Shown: one piece after another, positions 7,218 through 16,681 of the stretch
Numbering within the stretch: position 1 is the first letter of the stretch
Layout of the letters: every line of letters begins with the position of its first letter
Assembly (NCBI GenBank): GCA_937921255.1
Contig: CAKZSO010000036.1
Coordinates: 1-32,956 of the forward strand
Source: Candidatus Bipolaricaulota bacterium
Lineage (GTDB): Bacteria; Bipolaricaulota; Bipolaricaulia; Bipolaricaulales; Bipolaricaulaceae
DNA: 32,956 nucleotides
Direction: 5' to 3'
The notes under the pieces: model-generated
The model's input: only the letters and a program-made list of their open reading frames with translations
Told to the model about the DNA's origin: nothing
The model's database searches: none
Translations under genes and position numbers: made by a program

Positions 7218-7244
7218 AGTATAGGTACCCCCCTCCGCTATCAA
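7218..7244 (-). promoter_or_regulatory. Possible C4 promoter: TTGATA (7239-7244), 15-bp spacer, TATACT (7218-7223)
   Basis: Motif match with short spacer; located where C4 has lost the C1/C3 promoter. Confidence 0.3.
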
Positions 7245-7260
7245 GGGGGCGAGGAGGCCC

Positions 7261-8463
7261 CTAGCCGGCCGAGGGATCCAGGAGGACGGCGGAGACGGCC
7301 TTCCCCGCCGCGAGCGCCGCCCGCACCCGGCCCAGGAGCCGGACCATGAACCGCACGTTGTGGAGGGTGGCGAGCCGGTAGTAGGAGAGCTCCCCCGCCT
7401 GGAGGAGGTGGCGGAGGAAGGCCCGGGAGTACCGCCCGCAGGTCGGGCAGTCGCACCCCTCCTCGACTGGGCCGTCGTCGCGGGCGAACCGGGCGTTCTT
7501 GATGGGGATCCGGAACCCTTCTTCCGCCAACGAGAGGAGGACCCCATTCCGGGCCAGGCGGGTCGGCGCCGCGCAGTCGAACGTGTCCACCCCCCGGGCC
7601 ACCGCCTGGAGGACGTCCTCCACCCCCCCGATCCCGAGGAGGTGCCGGGGCCTGTCCGGGGGGAGCTCCTCGGCCGTCCACTCGACGACCCGGAGCATCT
7701 CCTCCTTCGAGCGGCCCAAGGAGCCGCCGATCGCGAACCCCGGAAAACCCATCCCCGCGATCGCCCGGGCCGAGGCCCGCCGGAGGTCCTCGTAGGCCCC
7801 GCCCTGGACGATCCCCCACAGAGCTTGCGCGGGGTTCGGACCCACCCCCTGGGTGCGCTCAAACGCCGCGAGAGCCCGCTCCGCCCAGCGGTGGGTCCGC
7901 TCCATGGCCCTTTTCGTGTACGCGTGGTCGTGGAACGGGGACGTGCACTCGTCCAACGGGAGGATCACGTCGGCCCCAAGGAGCCGCTGGAGGCGGATCA
8001 CACCCTCGGGGGGGAAGAACACCGGGGAGCCGTCGACCACGGACCGGAAGTGGGCCCCGTCCTCAGTGAGGTGGACGAGGCTTTCCCCCACGGGTTTCGG
8101 GGGGGCGTCCCCGGGGAACACGGACGCGATCTTCCCCACCCCGTGGACCTTCCCCGCCCCGAGGCTGAACACCTGGAACCCCCCGGAGTCGGTGAACCAG
8201 GGGCCCCGCCAGCCAGTGAACCCCTGCAGCCCGCCCAGGGCGGCGACCCGTTCCGCCCCGGGCCGCAGGGCGAGGTGGTAGGTGTTCCCGATGAGGACCT
8301 CGACCCCGAGCCGCTCGAGGTCGTCCACCCCGAGGGCCTTGACCGTCCCCCGGGTGGCCACGGCGACGAACGCCGGGGTCCGAACCGTCCCGTGGGGGGT
8401 CACAAGCTCCCCGGCCCGGGCCTCCGACCCCGGAACTCGAGACGTGATCCGGAACTCGGTCAT
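7261..8463 (-). CDS. tgt: Queuine/preQ1 tRNA-guanine transglycosylase
   Basis: TGT family motifs (WFTDSGGFQVFSL, GNTYHLALRPG, Zn-site CDCPTCGRYSRAFLRHL); start ATG 8463 overlaps the upstream stop. Confidence 0.9.
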   Translation of the reverse strand: MTEFRITSRVPGSEARAGELVTPHGTVRTPAFVAVATRGTVKALGVDDLERLGVEVLIGNTYHLALRPGAERVAALGGLQGFTGWRGPWFTDSGGFQVFSLGAGKVHGVGKIASVFPGDAPPKPVGESLVHLTEDGAHFRSVVDGSPVFFPPEGVIRLQRLLGADVILPLDECTSPFHDHAYTKRAMERTHRWAERALAAFERTQGVGPNPAQALWGIVQGGAYEDLRRASARAIAGMGFPGFAIGGSLGRSKEEMLRVVEWTAEELPPDRPRHLLGIGGVEDVLQAVARGVDTFDCAAPTRLARNGVLLSLAEEGFRIPIKNARFARDDGPVEEGCDCPTCGRYSRAFLRHLLQAGELSYYRLATLHNVRFMVRLLGRVRAALAAGKAVSAVLLDPSAG

Positions 8464-9410
8464 CAGTAGGCCGGGGTCCGGACCCGGGGGTGGGGAACCG
8501 GGAGCGACCCTTGGGACCGGTTCCAGAGGATCCAGTCGACCTCGAACGCCCGCACGGGGCGGCCCAGGCGCCAGAGCTCCGCCACAACCCCCTCCACGGC
8601 GACGACCGTGGCCGCCCGGAGCTCGACCTCCTCGGGGGACCCTGGCCGGAGCTCCTCCCCCCGCCGGAGCCGCCGGGCCAGGACCGGATGGAGCGCAAGG
8701 GCCCCCTCGGCCCACAGGAGCTGGGGGAGCTTGTAGTCGGCGAACGCGGTGAGCCACTCCAAGTCGCGGAGCTCCCCCGGGCCTTGGCCCCCGAACGTCC
8801 CCCACAGGTCGGCGCACAGGATCTGGGCCCGCTTGTGGAAGGGGACCCCCCGGCCGCGGTACAGGGCGGCGTCCCGAAACAGGGGGAGCTCGGCGGTGAG
8901 GAGCTCCACAACCCCGCGGCACGAGCCCCCGGCCCGGGCGAAGAAGGCCTCCGCCGAACCCCACCGGAGAAGGGCTTCTCCCACCTCCCGGAGGGCGCGG
9001 ATCCGCCACGGGAGGAGGGGGATCTCCCCGAGCACCGCCCGCACCCTCTCCCCGTCCACCCCGACCAACGCGTCCGGTCTGAAGAACGACGGGCTTTCTT
9101 CCGCCGCCCGCCGGAGAGCCCAGGCGAGGGCGAAGTACCCGGTCAGCCGCTCCCCCCCGGGCCCCCCCACCGCCCACTTCGCCCCGGTCCCGACCAGGGG
9201 GGGCCAGAAGCAGAAGTTGAGGGCATCGAGGACGAGAAGGTAGCGGAGGGTGAGCTCCTCCTCCCCCCGGAAGTGGTACCGCCCCTCCCAGGGGGGGACG
9301 GGGTTATTCCCGATTCGCTCGGCAAGGCACTCCACACCCTCAGGATCGACCCGAACCCACCGCGCCTGGCGGGCGACCCAAAAAGCTTCCGTTCGAACCG
9401 GGTTTTCCAT
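8463..9410 (-). CDS. Queuosine salvage protein (DUF2419 / QNG1-type queuosine 5'-phosphate N-glycosylase)
   Basis: Family-like LVLDALNFCFWP motif, GYFALAWALRRA, FHKRAQILCADLWG; overlaps tgt. Confidence 0.8.
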   Translation of the reverse strand: MENPVRTEAFWVARQARWVRVDPEGVECLAERIGNNPVPPWEGRYHFRGEEELTLRYLLVLDALNFCFWPPLVGTGAKWAVGGPGGERLTGYFALAWALRRAAEESPSFFRPDALVGVDGERVRAVLGEIPLLPWRIRALREVGEALLRWGSAEAFFARAGGSCRGVVELLTAELPLFRDAALYRGRGVPFHKRAQILCADLWGTFGGQGPGELRDLEWLTAFADYKLPQLLWAEGALALHPVLARRLRRGEELRPGSPEEVELRAATVVAVEGVVAELWRLGRPVRAFEVDWILWNRSQGSLPVPHPRVRTPAY

Positions 9411-11678
9411 CTAGACCCCGAGGAGGGCGAGGGCCTGCCCGAACCTTCGCTCAACTTCCTGCGCGAGCTCGGGGGGGACCCCCTCCTCGGCCAGGCGCAG
9501 GGCCTCGTCGCGGGCCTTCTCGAGGAGCGCGAGGTCGCGCCCGAGGTCCGCCGCCTTGAGCCGGGATACGAACCCCGACTGCTCGGTTCCCAAAACGTCC
9601 CCTGGCCCCCGGATCCGGAGGTCGGCCTCGGCGATCTTGAACCCGTCCGTGAGGTCGCGAAACGCGCTGAGCCGTTCCCGCGCCTCGTCGGTTGTCGGGT
9701 CGCCGATCGCGTAGCAAACTGCGCGCTGGCCCTTGCGTCCGATCCGGCCTCGCAGCTGGTGGAGCTGGGCGAGCCCGAACCGGTCGGCGTGCTCGATCAC
9801 GAGGAAACTCGCGTCGGGGACGTCCAAGCCCACCTCGACCACGGTCGTCGCGACGAGGACCCTCACCCGGCCGTCGCGGAACGCGGCCATCGCCTCCCTC
9901 TTCTCCTCGGACGTCATCTGGCCGTGGAGGAGGGCGACCCCTACCTCGGGGAACCGCTCCCGCAGCTCTTCGTACCCGGCGGTCGCCGCCCGGAGATCGC
10001 GCTCGGCCGAGTCCTCGATCACGGGGAACACGACGTACCCCTTCTCCCCCCGGGCAAGCTGGTGGGTCACCTCCCGGTACACGTCCTCCCGGCGCGATTC
10101 GGAGAGCCAGACCGTTCGCACCCCCCCCCGGGAGCTCGGCATCTCGTCGAGCACGGATACCGAGAACTCCCCGTATAGGGTCAGGACCACGGTCCGGGGA
10201 ATCGGGGTCGCGGACATGACGAGGATGTTTGTGCCCTCCCCCTTCGCCTCGAGGGCCGCCCGCTGGACGACCCCGAACCGGTGCTGCTCGTCCACGACGG
10301 CGAGAGCGAGGTTGCGGAAGCGGACGTCGTCCTGGATCAGGGCGTGGGTCCCCACAACAAGGTCCACCCTCCCGTCGGTGATCCCGGCGAGGAGCTCCCT
10401 CCGTTCCTTGCGGCCGAGTCCGCCGGAGAGGTACCCGACCCGCACCGGGAGGTCCCGCACGAGGTCCTGGAGGACGAGGACGTGCTGCTCGGCGAGGATC
10501 TCCGTCGGGGCCATCACGGCCGCCTGCGCCCCCGCGGAGACGGTCATCACGCACGCCCCGGCTGCGACCACGGTCTTCCCCGATCCGACATCGCCCTGGA
10601 GCAGGCGGAGCATGGGCCGCCCGGAGCGGAGGTCGTGCTCGATCGCGTGGAGCGCCCGCTCTTGGGACGGGGTGAGCGCAAACGGGAGGGACGCCACGAA
10701 CCGACGGACCGCTTCCCGGTCGGGATAGAGGGGTCTTCCGACTGCGGCAGCGGGGGCGCGGCGGTGGGCGATCCCAAGCTGAAGGAGGAACAGCTCCTCG
10801 AACGCGAGCGCACGCCGGGCGCGCTCGAAGTCCTGGGGGTCCGCGGGTGCGTGGATCCGGGCGATTGCCTCCCGTCGGGGCGAGAGGTTCAACCGGTCCC
10901 GGATCGGCTGGGGGATTGGGTCGGTGACGTGGCCCCCAAACCGGCGCAGGGCGTGGCGGACCAGGTTTTGGAGGATCGGTTGGGTGAGCCCCTCCGTGGC
11001 GGGGTAGATCGGGACCCAGCGGCCGGTTTGGAGGTCGGTCCCCTCGGGCTCCCACACCGGGTTCTCGATCTGGAGCTCCCCGTAGCGGAGCTGGGCCTTG
11101 CCGTACAGAACGTAGCGCTGGCCCTCGGCGACCTGGTCCCAGACCCAGGGCTGATTGAACCAGATCGCGAACAGGAACCCCGTCCCGTCGTCGAGCGCGA
11201 CCTTGACGAGTTCGAGCCCCCGCCGCACCTTGACCCGGGACTTGGCCCGCACCACACCGCGGACGAGCACGACCTCCCCGTCGCGGACTTGGGCGATCGT
11301 CCGAAGCTGGGACCGGTCCTCGAGCCGGCGGGGGAAGAACGTGAGGAGGTCCTCCACGCTACGGACCCCGAGCCGGGAGAGGAGCTCGGCGCGCTTCTTG
11401 CCCACTCCGGGGAGGCGGGTCACGGGAACGTTCCCCAGAGGCTCGCGGGGTTGGGGCTCCTCGAGCCAACGCTCGAGATCGGCGACCGCGCTCGCCCGGG
11501 CAGCGCGATCGAGCGTGGCGTAGCCCGCCACAAGGGAGGAGGCCTCGGGGACGTGTTGGGACACGAACTTCTCGAGGCCGCCGACGACGGCCGTGTCGGA
11601 GTACGCCTTCTCCTTCTCCAGCGCCAGCACCTTGTCCAGAAGCGCGCGCCGCGGGGCCTCCCGTCCCGTTGTAGGCAT
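9411..11678 (-). CDS. recG: ATP-dependent DNA helicase RecG
   Basis: LLQGDVGSGKTVVAAGA, MAPTEILAEQH, DEQHRFGV, MSATPIPRT, QLRGRIGR. Confidence 0.95.
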   Translation of the reverse strand: MPTTGREAPRRALLDKVLALEKEKAYSDTAVVGGLEKFVSQHVPEASSLVAGYATLDRAARASAVADLERWLEEPQPREPLGNVPVTRLPGVGKKRAELLSRLGVRSVEDLLTFFPRRLEDRSQLRTIAQVRDGEVVLVRGVVRAKSRVKVRRGLELVKVALDDGTGFLFAIWFNQPWVWDQVAEGQRYVLYGKAQLRYGELQIENPVWEPEGTDLQTGRWVPIYPATEGLTQPILQNLVRHALRRFGGHVTDPIPQPIRDRLNLSPRREAIARIHAPADPQDFERARRALAFEELFLLQLGIAHRRAPAAAVGRPLYPDREAVRRFVASLPFALTPSQERALHAIEHDLRSGRPMLRLLQGDVGSGKTVVAAGACVMTVSAGAQAAVMAPTEILAEQHVLVLQDLVRDLPVRVGYLSGGLGRKERRELLAGITDGRVDLVVGTHALIQDDVRFRNLALAVVDEQHRFGVVQRAALEAKGEGTNILVMSATPIPRTVVLTLYGEFSVSVLDEMPSSRGGVRTVWLSESRREDVYREVTHQLARGEKGYVVFPVIEDSAERDLRAATAGYEELRERFPEVGVALLHGQMTSEEKREAMAAFRDGRVRVLVATTVVEVGLDVPDASFLVIEHADRFGLAQLHQLRGRIGRKGQRAVCYAIGDPTTDEARERLSAFRDLTDGFKIAEADLRIRGPGDVLGTEQSGFVSRLKAADLGRDLALLEKARDEALRLAEEGVPPELAQEVERRFGQALALLGV

Positions 11679-11699
11679 GATCGGATCTTCCTATAATAG
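11669..11699. promoter_or_regulatory. Overlapping divergent promoter def/recG (+ strand TTGTAG-17 bp-TATAAT at 11692-11697)
   Basis: -10 lies 5 nt before the def ATG; the opposite strand reads TATTAT upstream of recG. Confidence 0.6.
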
Positions 11700-11702
11700 T
11701 AG

Positions 11703-12233
11703 ATGCGGAGGAGGCGGTCCAAACTGGAGATCCTGACGTACCCGAACCCCGTCTTGCGGCGTCCGGCGCGGCCCGTGGAGCCGCGGAGCCCCGAGGCGTG
11801 CGCGGCGGCGGAAGCCCTGCGCGCCGCGTTTGGCGAGATCGCGGCCCTCGGTCTGGCCGCGAACCAGATCGGCCTCCCCGTGCGGGTGGTCCTCGTCCGG
11901 ATTGGGGACGAGGAGCGCGTCCTCCTGAACCCGGAGGTCGTCGCGCGAAGCGGGGAGCTCGAGGTGGCGTGGGAGGGGTGCCTGTCCCTCCCCGGCGTTG
12001 AGGCCGAGGTCCCGCGGGCCAAGGAGGTCGTCGTGCGGGCAACCGATGAGGAGGGGCAACCGGTCGAGCTGCACCTCTCCGAGCTCGAGGCTCGGCTCCT
12101 TCAGCACGAGGTGGGCCACCTCGACGGCGAGCTCTACGTGGACCTCCTCCCCCGGGACGAGCGGCGGCGGGTGCTCACCGAGTTCCGCATGGCCCAGGAA
12201 CGGCTCAAGGAGAAGGTGTCTTCGCTTCCGTAA
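11703..12233 (+). CDS. def: Peptide deformylase
   Basis: GLAANQIGLPVRV, EGCLSLPG, HEVGHLDGELYVD. Confidence 0.95.
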   Translation: MRRRRSKLEILTYPNPVLRRPARPVEPRSPEACAAAEALRAAFGEIAALGLAANQIGLPVRVVLVRIGDEERVLLNPEVVARSGELEVAWEGCLSLPGVEAEVPRAKEVVVRATDEEGQPVELHLSELEARLLQHEVGHLDGELYVDLLPRDERRRVLTEFRMAQERLKEKVSSLP

Positions 12234-12271
12234 GGTTAAGGGTTGCGTTCGCGGGCACCGGTGGGTTTGGT

Positions 12272-13156
12272 GTGCCCGCGCTCCGGCGTCTCGCGGAGAC
12301 GCACGGGGTGCTCCTTGTCATCACCCAGCCCGATCGGCCGGCCGGCCGGGGACTCGCCCTCACGGCTCCGCCCACGAAGGAGGTCGCCCGGGAGCTCGGG
12401 ATCCCCGTCCTCCAACCGCGTTCGATCAACGCCCTCTCCGCTCTGGACCAGTTGCGGGAGCTCGACCTCGACGTCCTCGTCGTAGCCGCGTTCGGCCAGT
12501 TCCTGCGGGAGGGCGTTCTTCGCCTGCCCCGCCTGGGGTGCGTGAACATCCACGCCTCGCTCCTTCCGAAGTACCGCGGGGCAGCGCCGGTGGCGTGGGC
12601 GATCCTTCGCGGGGAGACGGAGACCGGGGTCACGACGTTCGTCCTCGACGAGGGGATGGACACCGGCCCCTGCCTCCTTCAGCGGACGGTCGCGGTCGGT
12701 CCCGACGAAACTGCCGGGGAACTCGAGGCGCGGCTGGCAGAGGTCGGGGCCGACCTCATCGTTGAATCGCTCGAGGGGATCGCGACCGGACAGATCGTTC
12801 CCATCCCACAACCGGCGGAGGGAACGCTTGCCCCGAAACTCCACAGGGAGGATGGGCGGATCCGGTGGGAGTGGGAGGCGCGGCGGATCCACGACCTCGT
12901 GCGGGGTACCCACCCCTGGCCGGGCGCCCACACCACGCTTCGCGACCGGCTCGTCAAGGTCCACCGGACGCGGGTGGTGGAGGACGAGGGGGGCAGGGCC
13001 CCGGGGACGATCCTCCCCCGCCGGGACCGGCTCCTGGTGGCCACAGGCCGGGGCACGTTGGAGATCCTCGAGCTTCAGCCCGCGGGGTGCCGCACGATCT
13101 CCGGGCCGGAGTTCAACCGCGGGTACTGCCGCATCCCGGGGACGCGGTTTGCCTGA
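12272..13156 (+). CDS. fmt: Methionyl-tRNA formyltransferase (homology extends upstream to about 12236)
   Basis: VNIHASLLPKYRGAAPVAWAILRGETETGVTTFVLDEGMDTG; adjacent to def. Confidence 0.9.
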   Translation: MPALRRLAETHGVLLVITQPDRPAGRGLALTAPPTKEVARELGIPVLQPRSINALSALDQLRELDLDVLVVAAFGQFLREGVLRLPRLGCVNIHASLLPKYRGAAPVAWAILRGETETGVTTFVLDEGMDTGPCLLQRTVAVGPDETAGELEARLAEVGADLIVESLEGIATGQIVPIPQPAEGTLAPKLHREDGRIRWEWEARRIHDLVRGTHPWPGAHTTLRDRLVKVHRTRVVEDEGGRAPGTILPRRDRLLVATGRGTLEILELQPAGCRTISGPEFNRGYCRIPGTRFA

Positions 13157-13224
13157 CCTCGATCGGGTATCCTCAACGCGGGGTACCGGGACCCTACAGG
13201 AGATACATCGCACTAGGAGGAGAG

Positions 13225-13716
13225 ATGGAGAGCCAAGCGGACATTGTGAAGGGGGCGCTGCTTCTCGAGAAGCGGGGGAAGGCCCTGTACGAGGCGAGTG
13301 CGCAGGGGACGGCGAACAAGGCGGTGAAGGAGGTTTTCCTTACCCTTGCCCAGGAGGAAGGGCGGCACATCGAGGTCCTGTCCAAGGCGTTCGCGAGCCT
13401 TGCCCGCAGCGGGCAGGTCCAGATGGGCTTGCCCGCGGATAGGGCGCCCGACGTCACGCGGACCGTCCTCACGGACGCCCTCAAGGCGGAGGTCTCCGCC
13501 GCCTCCTACGAGGCGGCCGCGCTCTATGCGGCGATGGCCCTCGAGGAGCGGGCCGTCGCGTTCTACGCGGACGCGGAGCGGAAGTCATCCGGTGAGGCGA
13601 AGGCCCTCTACGGCTGGCTCGCCCGCTGGGAACGCTCTCACCTCGACCTCCTCACCGCGCTCGACCAGGACCTGCGCCAGAAGGTGTGGAACGACCAGCA
13701 CTTCTGGCCGTTCTAG
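13225..13716 (+). CDS. Ferritin-like/rubrerythrin-domain protein
   Basis: Four-helix, E-rich pattern (LEKRGKALYEA..., EEGRHIEVL, EERAVAFYADA, WERSHLDLL); AGGAGG SD. Confidence 0.75.
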   Translation: MESQADIVKGALLLEKRGKALYEASAQGTANKAVKEVFLTLAQEEGRHIEVLSKAFASLARSGQVQMGLPADRAPDVTRTVLTDALKAEVSAASYEAAALYAAMALEERAVAFYADAERKSSGEAKALYGWLARWERSHLDLLTALDQDLRQKVWNDQHFWPF

Positions 13717-15782
13717 CCGAGCCACATCGGGTCGGGGTCCACCCTGAGCCCGGCAGGGAGGTGGGGTAGGGCCGCGGCAAGGAGCTCGACCACGTCGTCT
13801 CCGCCCCGCACGAGGAGCTGGGCCCGCGGGACCCCCCGACGGGGGAACAGGCGGGCCGGGCCCAAGACCTCGAATCCCTGATGAACGAGGTTCTGCCCCA
13901 CCGCTCCCGCCCTGCCCTCGGCGCCCGCACCCGAGGCCACGATCCGCACCAGGCGGGCGAACGGCGGGTAGCGGAGCGCCTTCCGGTACGCGAGTTCCTC
14001 CGTGTAGAACCCCGTGTAGTCCCCCTCGAGGGCGCAGCGGATCGCGTAGTAGTCGGGCTGGTCGGTCTGGACGATCACCTCGCCGGCCCGCTCGCCCCGG
14101 CCGGCCCGCCCCGCCGCCCCGGCCACGAGCTGGTAGGTCCGCTCGCCGGCGCGGAAGTCGGGGGTCGTGAGGAGCTGGTCCGCGTTCAAGATCCCGACAA
14201 GCGAGATCCGGGGAAAGTCGAGCCCCTTCCCGACCATCTGTGCTCCGACGAGGATCTGGACCTCGCCTCGGGCGACCGAAGCGAGGATCCGGTCCCGGTC
14301 CCGCGCCGTGTCGGCGTCCAGCCGGGCCACGGTGGCCGACGGGAACAGGCGCCGCGCCTCGTGTTCGGCCCGCTCCGTTCCAGCGCCGAACAGGTGGAAC
14401 CGCGTTTCCCCGCACGTCGGGCACACCGGGTTCCGCACGGTCTTCCCGCAGGTGTGGCAGCGGAACGCGCGGTCGGAGAGGTGGAACACGAGGGGGACTT
14501 CGCAGTCTGGGCAGCGCAAGATCGCCCGGCAGCGGCAGACGGCGCCGGTGTAGAACCCGAGACGGTTCACGAACAGGAGGATCTGGCCCCCGCGCGCAAG
14601 GTGGCGCCAGATCGCGTCCTGGAGTACGGGGCCGATCACGTCCGCGCCCCGGGGGGCGACGCGGACCTCGGGCGGGGCGCCCACCACCCGGTCCGGGAGG
14701 GTGAGGAGCTCGACGTCGCCCCGCTCGGCGCGGAAGTAGGTCTCCACGGATGGCGCGGCTGTGCCAAGGACGACCGCGGCCCCCTCGCGCTCGGCCCGGA
14801 GTTCGGCCACGGTCCGGGCGTGGTAGTACGGGGCCATTTCCTCCTGCTTGTACGCGGGCTCCCCTTCCTCGTCGAGGGCAACGAGGCCCAGATCCGGAAG
14901 CGGGAGGAAGACCGCCGATCGGGTGCCGACCGCGCAGCGGACCTCGCCCGCGAGCGCGCCGTGCCAGGTCCCCCACCGCTCGCCCGGGGGGAGCTCGCCG
15001 AAGTAGGGGGCGGGCGGAGAGCCGAGGACCCGCCCGGCCCGGGCCCACAGCTGCGGGAGAAGGGACACCTCGGGGGCAAGGAGGAGTCCGGTCCTGCCGA
15101 GATCGCGCGCCGCGGCCGCGGCCTGGAGGTAGACCTCGGTCTTCCCGGACCCTGGCGGGCCGCACAGGAGGTACCTCTTTCCGCAGCCGATCCCTGCCGC
15201 GACCGCCTCCACCGCGGCCCGCTGGGCGGGGGTGAGGGTGAACGCCTTGTCCTCCTCGCGGTAGGAGAACGGAAACCGCCGCGGCTGAAGGACCCCCTTG
15301 CGCAGAAGGGCGCTCACTCCCCGCGCCCCGCCGGGGAGCTTCCGCAGCTCAGCGATCTGTGTCTCCCCGTTGGCGATCGCTGTGAGAACGCGCGCCTGGG
15401 CGGGTGCCCGTCGGGCGAGCTCGGCCGCGAGCTTGGCCGCGTCGTCGGAGGGGATCGCGGGCTCGACCTCGCGGGCGCGGGCCCGGCTGGGAGACGGGAC
15501 CAGGCGGGCCAGGGCCAGGCCGGGGCTCACAAACGACGGGCGGGCCACGGCCTCGATGAGCTCGATCGCGGCGGGGGAGAGGGCAGGCCCAGCTGTGGCC
15601 TCCACGGCGAGGAGGCGGCCTTCGTACGTAGCTGTGGGGGCAATGGCCACCACGATCCCCCACAGATGGCGGGTTCCGAATGGGACATGCACACGGTCGC
15701 CGATGGCCACGGCCAGGTCGGGCGGGACCTCGTAGTCGAACGGGGCGGCCCGGGGAATAGGGAGGGCCACCCGGGCGATCAC
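13713..15782 (-). CDS. priA: Primosomal protein N' (replication restart helicase PriA)
   Basis: GPPGSGKTEVYLQA, zinc motifs CRCRAILRCPDCEVPL...CHTCGKTVRNPVCPTCG, VGAQMVGKGLDFPRISLVGILNAD. Confidence 0.95.
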   Translation of the reverse strand: MIARVALPIPRAAPFDYEVPPDLAVAIGDRVHVPFGTRHLWGIVVAIAPTATYEGRLLAVEATAGPALSPAAIELIEAVARPSFVSPGLALARLVPSPSRARAREVEPAIPSDDAAKLAAELARRAPAQARVLTAIANGETQIAELRKLPGGARGVSALLRKGVLQPRRFPFSYREEDKAFTLTPAQRAAVEAVAAGIGCGKRYLLCGPPGSGKTEVYLQAAAAARDLGRTGLLLAPEVSLLPQLWARAGRVLGSPPAPYFGELPPGERWGTWHGALAGEVRCAVGTRSAVFLPLPDLGLVALDEEGEPAYKQEEMAPYYHARTVAELRAEREGAAVVLGTAAPSVETYFRAERGDVELLTLPDRVVGAPPEVRVAPRGADVIGPVLQDAIWRHLARGGQILLFVNRLGFYTGAVCRCRAILRCPDCEVPLVFHLSDRAFRCHTCGKTVRNPVCPTCGETRFHLFGAGTERAEHEARRLFPSATVARLDADTARDRDRILASVARGEVQILVGAQMVGKGLDFPRISLVGILNADQLLTTPDFRAGERTYQLVAGAAGRAGRGERAGEVIVQTDQPDYYAIRCALEGDYTGFYTEELAYRKALRYPPFARLVRIVASGAGAEGRAGAVGQNLVHQGFEVLGPARLFPRRGVPRAQLLVRGGDDVVELLAAALPHLPAGLRVDPDPMWLG

Positions 15783-16681
15783 GTCTTCCCCTCCCTTTGC
15801 TCCAAGTACGCGAGGACACCGCGCGCGGACATCGCAAGGTCGCCGCGGGCCGCTCCGGAGGGGATAAGCCCCTCCCGCTCGGCCTCGCGGAGGGCGGCCT
15901 TCACCAGGCCCTCTTCGGTCGCGTGCTCCTGCCGAAGCCGCCGCACCCGTTGTACCCAGTCCCGGAGGAGGTCTCCGTACCTCTCGAGGAGATCGGGACT
16001 TCCGGGTCCGTAGTGGGTGAAGAGGAGCTTTTGGGGGCGGAGTGAAGCAAGGCGGGCGAGGGTGGCGAGCGATTGCTCAAGGTCGAAGCTCGGGGGGACG
16101 GTGGACGGGATGAGCTTCCCTGCCAGGTACAACCCGACCGCGTCGCCGGTGAAGAGGAGCCGCTCGTTCTCCTCGAAGTAGCACAGGTGGTGGGGGGCAT
16201 GCCCGGGCGCGTCGAGGGCCCGGATCCGGAACCGGCCCAATGCGAAGACCTCCCCATCCTCGACCACGTGGAGGCGCTCCTCGGGGATCGGGATGACGGT
16301 CCCGTAGAGGGGGAACCGGTCCCGGACTGCCTCCTTTACCGAGGCCACCAGGCGCGACGGGTCCGCGAGGTGCCGCGCCCCGCGCGGGTGGACGGCGGCC
16401 TTGGCCTGCGGGAGCTCTGCGAGGAGACCCCCTGCCCCGCCAGCGTGGTCGAGGTGGATGTGGGTGAGAAAGATCCACCCGACGTTCCCGCGCGCGATTC
16501 CCATCTGATCGAGGGCGGCGAGGATCCGCTCCCGCGCAAGCGAGGTCCCTGCCTCGACGAGGGCAGCAGGGTCCCCGGCGAGGATGTACACCCCGCCTTG
16601 GCCCTCGACCCCGAACTGGTCGGTGTCGAGGAACTTCACCCCGGGGTGGACGTCCTGTAGGGGAAGCCGGCGGTCGCTCAC
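15779..16681 (-). CDS. MBL-fold metallo-hydrolase
   Basis: LTHIHLDHAGG (HxHxDH), DAPGHAPHH, FTGDAVG; GTG start 16681. Confidence 0.85.
   Translation of the reverse strand: MSDRRLPLQDVHPGVKFLDTDQFGVEGQGGVYILAGDPAALVEAGTSLARERILAALDQMGIARGNVGWIFLTHIHLDHAGGAGGLLAELPQAKAAVHPRGARHLADPSRLVASVKEAVRDRFPLYGTVIPIPEERLHVVEDGEVFALGRFRIRALDAPGHAPHHLCYFEENERLLFTGDAVGLYLAGKLIPSTVPPSFDLEQSLATLARLASLRPQKLLFTHYGPGSPDLLERYGDLLRDWVQRVRRLRQEHATEEGLVKAALREAEREGLIPSGAARGDLAMSARGVLAYLEQREGKT

Noticed and set aside
8464-9177. N-terminal extension of the 638-aa ORF containing tgt
   Set aside because: Tgt homology starts at ATG 8463; the upstream part is a different frame of the Qng1-like gene.
8490-10178. Long plus-strand ORF opposite recG/qng1
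   Set aside because: Antisense shadow ORF typical of high-GC DNA; low-complexity P/R/G/E-rich translation, while the opposite strand encodes clear families.
10281-11696. Plus-strand ORF opposite recG
   Set aside because: Shadow of the recG coding strand.
13881-16013. 710-aa plus-strand ORF opposite priA/MBL
   Set aside because: Shadow ORF; no family motifs and spans two genuine minus-strand genes.
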